From the NCBI GenBank assembly GCA_036443405.1, contig JAZFYD010000141.1, forward strand, positions 1 through 18,212: a stretch of 18,212 nt of DNA, written 5' to 3'. Below the pieces are notes generated by a model. It searched no databases. It was not told where the DNA came from and worked only from the letters and a program-made list of their open reading frames with translations. The stretch comes from JAZFYD01 sp036443405 (lineage in GTDB: Bacteria > Planctomycetota > PLA2). The position numbers and the translations under genes were made by a program. Positions 7,902 through 13,912 of this stretch are shown here, one piece after another (the stretch's first letter is position 1; each line of letters opens with the position of its first letter).

Positions 7902-9818
7902 CTACCGTCCTGCCTCCGTTTCGCGGGCTCGGATGGCTTGGATCGCGTCCCACGCCGCGATGCGAACTTCAGCGCTATCGTCGAGCAGCCGTCGGCGGAG
8001 AGCCGGGATGTCGTCGGACGTGCCGTGGTCTCCCAACGCCTCGGCGGCGTCTTTTCGCAGATCAGCATCGCTGTCTCGGATCCACGTTCGCGCGAGGTCG
8101 ATACACAGAGTGACCGGCCAGAAGTCGTGAAGGGCGTTCCTTCGCTGGGCTCTTAGGTGATGCCGCTCCTCTTTGGATCGAACACCGCGTTCGTAAATGA
8201 CGATGGCGGTGGTGTGCCGGTGCCTTTTCATGGCTGCGGGCGGGAGCGGCCCGACGCGCTCCACCAGCATGCCGGCGGCCGCGAGCGCTTGCGAACTGCG
8301 CTGAGACGCTATGGAGAGCAGGGCCTGCAACGCGCGATCATCGTTGGCCGACATGCGCGCGAGGGCTTGAATCGCGTTTCTGGCTTGGCGCACCACGCCC
8401 TCGCCCGTCGCGACAAGCCAGCCCCGCGACTCCTCCGAAGCGCTGCCGGAGAGGCCCAAAATCGCAATCGCATGTATGCGCAACGACGCGCGTGCGCTGG
8501 AATCGATGACTTCCGCGGCCTCAACGACGGGGTCGGCGAGGATGCCGGAGATCAACGCCAGTTCGAGGACCATCTCCTTGTCGCGGTCCGACAGCCGGCG
8601 GAAACGTATGACAAAACGCACGGGATCTGCGGATTCCGGTGCCCACTTGAGGCTGAGCAGGTCGGCGAGAATTGCGAGTGTGTCGGAGGAGCTCTTGGTC
8701 AGGGCAGCGAGTTTTGGAATCACAAGTTCCGGTCGCACCACCGCGAGATGTTGGAGGATCTCGTCGCGTACGGGCCCGAGCGCCTCGTTGGTGAGCACAC
8801 CCGCGAGGATGTCGTTGCCCTCGGTTGTGTTTCCCACGATCAACGCGTTCACGGCGTAGTGTTTGTCGAATCGGGAACGGGCCGAGCCGATGTACCGGCG
8901 GAGCCTCCGGATCGATTCCTGCCGAGCGACACCGATGTCCGCTAGAGCCGATAGCGCCGACCTCTCATGCTCGGTTCCGACGTAGCGCATCAGAGCCCCC
9001 TCGGCCTGGCGCGCGTGCGCATCGAGTAGCCCAAGGATCATGAAAGAGCGGTCGCTCGGAAGGGACTCGATCAACCGCGGTACGTGCTGGTTGCGTGGCC
9101 GCGCCATCATGATCATCATCATGGATAGCGCCTGCATTGCGTCCGTGTCGTCGGCACGAAAAAAATCGAAACCGTACGGTTTGTTGGCAAGGTGCATGAC
9201 GATTTCGGCTTGATTTGGGTGCTGCCGCATCCGTGGAAACGCGTGAGGCCCGACGCAACAGAGGAGTTCCAGATCTTCGGTTGCGTCGTATTGAATTAGC
9301 GCGTCCAGAAGGGGCGCACCCACCGGCGCCATGGCCCCGAGGGCATTGCGGGCGGATAGGTATCCTTGAATCGCACCCCTGGCGATGGCCGGTGCGCCGG
9401 CGCGTCCGTCCGGTCCCATGCGTCTGAGCGCTTCGTACAGAAGCTCCCGATGTTCGGGCGTGTCCTCGAGGCTCCTCAGGATGGCCGGGACCGCAGGGGT
9501 CCCGATCCGTCCCAGAGCCCAGCCTGCCGTCGGTTGGAGATGTACGTGTTTGATGAGTTCGTCGATCGACTCCTTCGAGACTTCTCGCTTGGTGCCGAGA
9601 GCCCAAGCCGCTCGCCAATCGGTGAGGACCAAGGCGCGCACGTCGGGTTCGAGTTCGTCGCGGCCCTCCCAGTAGCGGGCGATCTCGTCGAGGGCGTCGG
9701 AGCGCGTTGTCACGTTTTTTAGCGCCGCGCGGAGCTCGTCGACGGTGGGGGCTTCTTGGCCGACCGCGGTTGCGGCGAGCAGGATCAAACAAGAAGCGAC
9801 GCGGAGCCGGGTCCCCAT
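7902..9818 (-). CDS. Exported HEAT-like repeat protein, array copy E
   Basis: 638 aa paralogue. The start at 9818 is 2 nt from the stop of copy F and has only a weak GAGA ribosome site about 5 nt upstream. The signal peptide is MGTRLRVASCLILLAATAVG, then QEAPTVDEL. Landmarks: RYWEGRDELEPDVRAL at about 48-63, WRAAWALGTKR, MAPVGAPLL at 163-171, LLCCVG at 185-190, RGVRS at 544-548, and a strong HEAT pair at the end (AAEALGDHGTSDDIPAL, then VRIAAWDAIQAI). It contains an unusual methionine cluster, MMMIMM, at 233-238, in a segment that otherwise follows a conserved Y-x-x-x-[FY]-[FWL] helix. Like its relatives it should be a periplasmic alpha-solenoid; no enzyme motif is visible. Confidence 0.85.
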   Translation of the reverse strand: MGTRLRVASCLILLAATAVGQEAPTVDELRAALKNVTTRSDALDEIARYWEGRDELEPDVRALVLTDWRAAWALGTKREVSKESIDELIKHVHLQPTAGWALGRIGTPAVPAILRSLEDTPEHRELLYEALRRMGPDGRAGAPAIARGAIQGYLSARNALGAMAPVGAPLLDALIQYDATEDLELLCCVGPHAFPRMRQHPNQAEIVMHLANKPYGFDFFRADDTDAMQALSMMMIMMARPRNQHVPRLIESLPSDRSFMILGLLDAHARQAEGALMRYVGTEHERSALSALADIGVARQESIRRLRRYIGSARSRFDKHYAVNALIVGNTTEGNDILAGVLTNEALGPVRDEILQHLAVVRPELVIPKLAALTKSSSDTLAILADLLSLKWAPESADPVRFVIRFRRLSDRDKEMVLELALISGILADPVVEAAEVIDSSARASLRIHAIAILGLSGSASEESRGWLVATGEGVVRQARNAIQALARMSANDDRALQALLSIASQRSSQALAAAGMLVERVGPLPPAAMKRHRHTTAIVIYERGVRSKEERHHLRAQRRNALHDFWPVTLCIDLARTWIRDSDADLRKDAAEALGDHGTSDDIPALRRRLLDDSAEVRIAAWDAIQAIRARETEAGR

Positions 9819-9820
9819 GT

Positions 9821-11704
9821 TTATCTCGCTGCGCGCGCTTCGATGGCTTCGATGGCGTCCCACGCTGCGATGCGGACATCGGTGATGTTGTCGAGCAGGC
9901 ATCGGCGCAGAGCGGGGATGTCATCCGTTGTGCCACCCTTCTCGAGCAGGTAGGCCGCGTACTGCCGGGCTCCCGATCCGGCGGTCAGATGTTCCTTCCA
10001 GAGCGCGCGTTGCTGCTCGGTCGGTTTGATCGGGAAGGGAAGGCGGGGAACTCCCTGCGCCAACTGGAACTCGGCGTGAGATCGCGGGCCGCGCCAGGCG
10101 ACGAGGTACCCCAGCCGATACTTCGACCGCGGCTTGAAGTCCTCGATCGGGATGACGCCGGGCCAATCCCGAATCGCCATCCAGGCCATCGCCGCCCCCT
10201 CTTTCGCCAGGCGCACGATGAGTTCGCGTGCCTGCTCATCATCGGCGGGCAGGCGACGCAGCGCGCGCGAAGCGTGGAACTCGCCTTTTTCGATCTGCGC
10301 AGCCAACCAATCGTAGTGCTCTTTCTTGGACCGTCCGCGATGTGCCAGAACCACAATCGCCTCCGCCCGGACTTCGGGATCCGTTGCGTGATTCGCCGTG
10401 ATCGCCGCGATGTCGGTTAGTGCATCGTGTGTCCAGCCCATCTCGACCGCGTCTTCGAGCAAACGCGAGCGATCCTTGAGTTTCAGCGTCGCGCAGCGTT
10501 GGCGGAAGCGAGTCTCGTCCGCGGCTTCGTGGCTGCTGACGAGCGCGAACAGTTCCGCACGGATCGAGATCGATGCGGACCGGTCATCGATCAGCGCCGC
10601 CAATTTCGGTTTCAAGCGGGCCGGGTCCTGCCGCGCGAGATGAAGGAACATCCTCTTGCGCGCCCCTGGACTGATGCGACCGGCATTGTCGATGAGTCGA
10701 GCCATGAGCGCGCGTCCTGCGACGGTGTTGCCTCGCCCCAGCGCGTCGACCGCGTCCGAAGTTGCACGGAAGCGCAACTGCGCGAAGTTGCTCTCGATCC
10801 ACCGCACGGTCTCCCGCTCACTCGCGCCGATCCCCGAGAGCGCGGCGAGCGCGAGTTCTTGATGCTCGCCGTCCAGGAACTCACGGACGGCGCCTTCCGC
10901 CCAGGGCGCGCGGATCTTCATGCGCTCGAGCGCTTCGAACGCGAGTTCTCGGGGCAGCGCCCGCAGGATCTCGGGGATCGCGAGAGCCCCCATCTGGGCG
11001 AGGAAGGCGCGCCCTGATTTCGCATCGAGGAAGTAGCCGGCGCCGTACGCATGCTGGAAGAGGACGAATGCGATTTGTCGGGCGACGCGCCGATCCCCCT
11101 TCGCGAGCTTGTCCAGCTTCGGGAACGTCTGCGGCCCGACGTAGCAGAGAAGCTCGTAGTCGTCTTCGGCGTCCGTGTCCTGCAGCGCGCGTAGCAGCGG
11201 CCCACCGACCGGCGCCATCTTTGCCAGCGCGCGTCGCGCCTCGGCGTTTCCGTCGATCGCCAGCGGAGCGATAAACGATGCCAGCTCGCGTGCCGGCGGT
11301 TTCAGCCGCTGAAGCGCGATGCACGCTCCCTCGGCCCGATTCGGGTCGCTCAGCGCGGCACGGAGTGCGGGCAGTGCGGGCTCGCCGATCTGCGCCAAGG
11401 CCCAGCGAGTGGCCTCTTGGTGCTGCAGGTGCGCGGCGAGGATCGCGATCGATTCCTTCGCGACCCTGCGCTTGGTCCCGAGCGCCCACGATGCGCGCCA
11501 GTTCGCAGGCACGAGCGCGCGCACGTCGGATTCGAGTTCGTCGCGGCCTTCCCAGTAGCGGGCGATCTCGTCGAGGGCGTCGGAGCGCGTCGTCACGTCG
11601 TTCAGCGCCGCGCGGAGCTCGGCGACGGTGGGGGCTTCCTGGGCGCCTGCGGTTGCCGCGAGCAGCGCGATCGCTGCAAGGACGCTACTTCTGTTCCAGC
11701 ACAA
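9821..11704 (-). CDS. Exported HEAT-like repeat protein, array copy F (first of the six)
   Basis: 627 aa paralogue and the first HEAT-like gene transcribed. The best start is TTG at 11702-11704, which gives a signal peptide (MCWNRSSVLAAIALLAATAGA, then QEAPTVAEL). It has GAGGTG exactly 7 nt upstream (11712-11717). I see no in-frame ATG or GTG nearer the signal peptide. It overlaps the last 20 nt of the upstream TPR-DUF1080 gene in another frame, so translation is probably coupled. Landmarks: RYWEGRDELESDVRAL at about 50-65 (Ser where the others have Pro), WRASWALGTKR, MAPVGGPLL at 163-171, LLCYVG at 185-190, RGPRS at 538-542, and a C-terminal HEAT pair (GGTTDDIPALRRCLLD, then VRIAAWDAIEAIEARAAR). 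Function unknown; alpha-solenoid fold inferred. Confidence 0.83.
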   Translation of the reverse strand: MCWNRSSVLAAIALLAATAGAQEAPTVAELRAALNDVTTRSDALDEIARYWEGRDELESDVRALVPANWRASWALGTKRRVAKESIAILAAHLQHQEATRWALAQIGEPALPALRAALSDPNRAEGACIALQRLKPPARELASFIAPLAIDGNAEARRALAKMAPVGGPLLRALQDTDAEDDYELLCYVGPQTFPKLDKLAKGDRRVARQIAFVLFQHAYGAGYFLDAKSGRAFLAQMGALAIPEILRALPRELAFEALERMKIRAPWAEGAVREFLDGEHQELALAALSGIGASERETVRWIESNFAQLRFRATSDAVDALGRGNTVAGRALMARLIDNAGRISPGARKRMFLHLARQDPARLKPKLAALIDDRSASISIRAELFALVSSHEAADETRFRQRCATLKLKDRSRLLEDAVEMGWTHDALTDIAAITANHATDPEVRAEAIVVLAHRGRSKKEHYDWLAAQIEKGEFHASRALRRLPADDEQARELIVRLAKEGAAMAWMAIRDWPGVIPIEDFKPRSKYRLGYLVAWRGPRSHAEFQLAQGVPRLPFPIKPTEQQRALWKEHLTAGSGARQYAAYLLEKGGTTDDIPALRRCLLDNITDVRIAAWDAIEAIEARAAR

Positions 11705-12731
11705 AGTGCCGCACCTCGATGGACTGGTCTTGGAGCCAGATGCCCATGTGTCCGTCGAAGGGGCGGTCGGCGCCGGCGAACGTCCAGAGTTTCTTGGTGT
11801 CGCAGAAACAAGTGATCCGCTTGCCGCGGCGATCGATGCGGTAGGTGTGCCAGCCGTCTGTTTTGAACGCGCGGGTGCCGGTCTGGAACTTCTTGCTCGC
11901 CAGCTCCTTGCGTTTGCCCTCGACCTTCTGGCGGTCGAGCGCCCAGCCGTCCTCCATGATCCAGAGGCCGAAGTGGTCGAACGTCGAGGCGATGCCGAAG
12001 ACGATGCCGCACATCGGCGCGTCGCTGGTCGCTTCGACGATGCGCAACTCGACGTGCAGCGTGAAATCGCCCGCGACGGGCCTGCGCTTCCAGTTGAGGA
12101 TCGCGGCCTCGGAGATCTTGCCCTTCATCAAGCCGTCCTCGACGCGCCAGTCGGGCGGGCGCACCGACCAGCCTTCGAGGTCACGGCCGTTGAACAGTCG
12201 CTCGCCGCGGCTTTGCGGGACAGCCTCGCCCGAGGCTTCGGCGAGACCCTGCTTCGCGGCCTTGTGTTCCGGGTCCAAGGCGAGCACGCTGCGGTAGGCC
12301 GCGGTCGCGAGGTCGGGTTTCTTGGCCGCTGACTTGTCGGCCAGTTCCATCAATCGCTTGATGTGTGCGTCGACCATCTTCTGGAACTCGACGCGCGCGC
12401 GGTCGAGCTGGGCCATCAGGTCCGCTGCGAGCTTCATCGCCTGCTTCTCGTCGGGCGAGAGGTCCTTGCGGTCCTTTTGCGCGAGACACGCCTCGAGATG
12501 TGCGATCGCCGACTTTCGGCGTCCGCGCGCGCGGTCGAGTTGCGCGTACCCGACGTGCGCTGGCGCGTAGTCCGTTTGCTCCTCGAGGCTCTTGTCGAGA
12601 AACTTCTCCGCTTTTTCGAAGCGCTTCTTGTCGAGCTCCGTCATCGCGCGCTGCAGGAAATACCGCGCGGATTCCTCGTCCGCGAGCGCGACGCTGCCGA
12701 GAAGGAGGAGAACGACCGCGGCGAATCGCAT
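11685..12731 (-). CDS. Exported TPR-DUF1080 (3-keto-disaccharide hydrolase-like) protein 2
   Basis: 348 aa. Signal peptide MRFAAVVLLLLGSVALA, then DEE. TPR-like helices occupy about 20-85 (RYFLQRAMTELDKKRFEKAE) and 140-166 (AYRSVLALDPEHKAAKQG, a typical TPR ending). From 177 the protein enters a DUF1080/LamG-type beta-sandwich through the hallmark ERLFNGRDLEGW, then WRVEDGLMKGK at 195-205, FTLHVELRI at 223-231, GWHTYRIDRRGKRITCF at 293-309 and RPFDGHMGIWLQD at 323-335. The family includes hydrolases of 3-keto-glycosides, and many planctomycete members are uncharacterised. Whether this copy is catalytic or only binds carbohydrate is unknown. The start ATG shares one base with the stop of the upstream paralogue (TGATG) and has GAGG 7 nt before it. 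The last 20 nt overlap the first HEAT-like gene. Confidence 0.88.
   Translation of the reverse strand: MRFAAVVLLLLGSVALADEESARYFLQRAMTELDKKRFEKAEKFLDKSLEEQTDYAPAHVGYAQLDRARGRRKSAIAHLEACLAQKDRKDLSPDEKQAMKLAADLMAQLDRARVEFQKMVDAHIKRLMELADKSAAKKPDLATAAYRSVLALDPEHKAAKQGLAEASGEAVPQSRGERLFNGRDLEGWSVRPPDWRVEDGLMKGKISEAAILNWKRRPVAGDFTLHVELRIVEATSDAPMCGIVFGIASTFDHFGLWIMEDGWALDRQKVEGKRKELASKKFQTGTRAFKTDGWHTYRIDRRGKRITCFCDTKKLWTFAGADRPFDGHMGIWLQDQSIEVRHFVLEQK
11712..11717 (-). promoter_or_regulatory. Ribosome binding site that decides the TTG start of copy F
   Basis: GAGGTG on the minus strand lies 7 nt before TTG 11704. It sits within the coding sequence of the upstream DUF1080 gene (codons for IEVRHF). 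Its spacing and strength favour TTG initiation and coupling of the two genes. Confidence 0.6.
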
Positions 12732-13858
12732 CAGCGGCCCTCGTCGAAGTTTCGGAACTCGACCTTCGCCTTGGAGACCAGCAGCGCGACCTTGCCGTCG
12801 AACGGCCGCTCCCCCTCCGTTTCATAGGAAAGGATGCGCTCGCCTTCGTAGAAGATCGAGAGCTTGTTGCCCTTCACTTTGATCGAGAGCGTGTGCCACT
12901 TGTCAGGCTCGTAGCGGCCGAGCATCTTCTCCTCGATGAAGCGCCGCTTGTCGTCCTGCGTGCGGTCCAGCGCGACGGCGCCGCCGTTGATCACAACGCT
13001 CCACCAGCGGTTGCGGCCGTCGCCGCCCAGGAAGATCCCGTAGGTGTGGTTGCCGTACACCTTCACGACGCGCATCTGCACGCGCACGGAGTAGTCGCCG
13101 TTCTTGAGCGGCTCGTCGATCCAGTTGATCTGGCCGGCTTCCGACGGCGGCACGTCGCCGGTGATGATTCGATCGAGGCAGTTCCAGACGCCGCGCCGCC
13201 CCGGGTCCCAGCCGTCGAGCGTGTCCGAGGCGATCAGCGGCGTCCAGTTGCCGACCGGGGCCGCGCGCTTCTCCTTTGGCGGCCTGTTGCCGGGCTTTCC
13301 AGGGCCTTTCGCCGGTCCCGGGCGCGCGATCTTCGGCAGCTTCGCGACCGCCCTTTTCGCGATCGTGTGGCCGGGGTCGAGGGCGAGCACGGCTTCGTAG
13401 GCCTGCCGCGCCCAGTCGGTGTCCTTTTTCTCGTAACGGCGCGCGAACCGGATGCAGTCCTTGATGAACGCGTCGTTGAGTTCGTTCAGATCGGAATAGC
13501 GGCGGCGCAATTTGGACAGCGCTTTGGTTGCACCCCGTGCCGCGCTCTTGGCCTTGCCCGTTGCTCCTTTTTCGGCCGCGGCGGCACGGCACGCCTCGTA
13601 GTGCTCGATCGCCTCCGGGATTCGTTTGAGTTTTTCCAGCGCCTGGCCGAGCGCGAACGACGCTTCGGGAAGCGGCGAGTGTTCGGCGAGGGCGCGCTCC
13701 AAGAACCCGACGGCCTCGTCGTATTTCTTCGCCCGCAGCGCCTTCTCGCCCTTGCCGAGTAGGAAGCGCGCCACGTCGGGATCGCCGGCGCGTGCGCTTT
13801 GTGCCTGCAACAACAAGCAGCAGGCGAAGAGGAGGCCTGCTCTAAACCCGGTACCCAC
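12731..13858 (-). CDS. Exported TPR-DUF1080-like protein 1 (operon leader)
   Basis: 375 aa, first gene of the leftward operon. The GTG start at 13856-13858 gives a signal peptide (MGTGFRAGLLFACCLLLQAQ, then SARA and likely cleavage before GDP), with GAGG 4-5 nt upstream. TPR helices run from about 28-90 (KGEKALRAKKYDEAVGFLER, then EASFALGQALEKLKRIPEAI) and 150-170 (AYEAVLALDPGHTIAKRA). A Pro/Lys-rich linker spans about 174-200. The C-terminal beta-sandwich starts at about 204 (NWTPLIASDTLDGW) and includes WHTLSIKVKGNKLSIFYEG at 321-339 and RPFDGKVALLV at 351-361. It is clearly paralogous to the next gene: the same domain order, and shared ALDR, WHT and RPFDG motifs. Its domain entry is less canonical (no LFNGxxL), so DUF1080 membership is slightly less certain. 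Role: extracytoplasmic carbohydrate binding or 3-keto-sugar hydrolysis, by inference. Confidence 0.83.
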   Translation of the reverse strand: MGTGFRAGLLFACCLLLQAQSARAGDPDVARFLLGKGEKALRAKKYDEAVGFLERALAEHSPLPEASFALGQALEKLKRIPEAIEHYEACRAAAAEKGATGKAKSAARGATKALSKLRRRYSDLNELNDAFIKDCIRFARRYEKKDTDWARQAYEAVLALDPGHTIAKRAVAKLPKIARPGPAKGPGKPGNRPPKEKRAAPVGNWTPLIASDTLDGWDPGRRGVWNCLDRIITGDVPPSEAGQINWIDEPLKNGDYSVRVQMRVVKVYGNHTYGIFLGGDGRNRWWSVVINGGAVALDRTQDDKRRFIEEKMLGRYEPDKWHTLSIKVKGNKLSIFYEGERILSYETEGERPFDGKVALLVSKAKVEFRNFDEGR

Positions 13859-13912
13859 GATCCTCTGAATCCCTCAGCACGAGTGGCGATTCTAATTGCT
13901 ATCATCCGCGAC
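13859..13912. promoter_or_regulatory. Divergent promoter region between two operons
   Basis: This 54-nt gap separates the GTG of the leftward operon from the ATG of the rightward one and is the only divergent intergenic region in the window. It holds a conspicuous A/T-rich patch at 13889-13905 in otherwise GC-rich DNA. Minus strand: TAGAAT (13894-13889) is one mismatch from the -10 consensus and would leave a leader of roughly 25 nt. Plus strand: TATCAT (13900-13905) ends 7 nt before the ATG at 13913, and TCTAAT (13891-13896) is an alternative. No convincing -35 box is visible for either direction. The overlapping -10-like boxes suggest the two directions may compete. Confidence 0.4.

Larger units (their letters stand above)
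2018..11572 (-). repeat. Six dispersed copies of a 63-nt coding repeat, ~1.9 kb apart
   Basis: The 21-codon block D-E-I-A-R-Y-W-E-G-R-[DE]-E-L-E-[PS]-D-V-R-A-L-V occurs at 2018-2080, 3909-3971, 5804-5866, 7717-7779, 9627-9689 and 11510-11572, once per HEAT-like gene and always near codons 39-65. Between starts the spacing is 1883-1913 nt. Over the 42 nt nearest the gene start, A (2039-2080) and F (11531-11572) are identical, as are C (5825-5866) and E (9648-9689), and the two pairs differ by one base. The rest of the proteins diverge far more. Confidence 0.9.

Noticed and set aside
9788..9818. Copy E as a lipoprotein (VASC at residues 7-10)
   Set aside because: The motif comes before the hydrophobic segment, so no proper signal core precedes the cysteine. 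Cleavage after AVG fits better.
2018..11572. Regularly spaced repeats as a CRISPR-like or mobile array
   Set aside because: The 63-nt repeats are 1.9 kb apart, in frame and part of coding sequence. There are no spacers of CRISPR length, no cas genes, and no terminal inverted repeats or transposase.
13819..13858. TPR-DUF1080 protein 1 as a lipoprotein (FACC at 11-14)
   Set aside because: The cysteines lie inside the hydrophobic core, Phe is unusual two residues before the Cys, and an ordinary cleavage site (SARA) follows.
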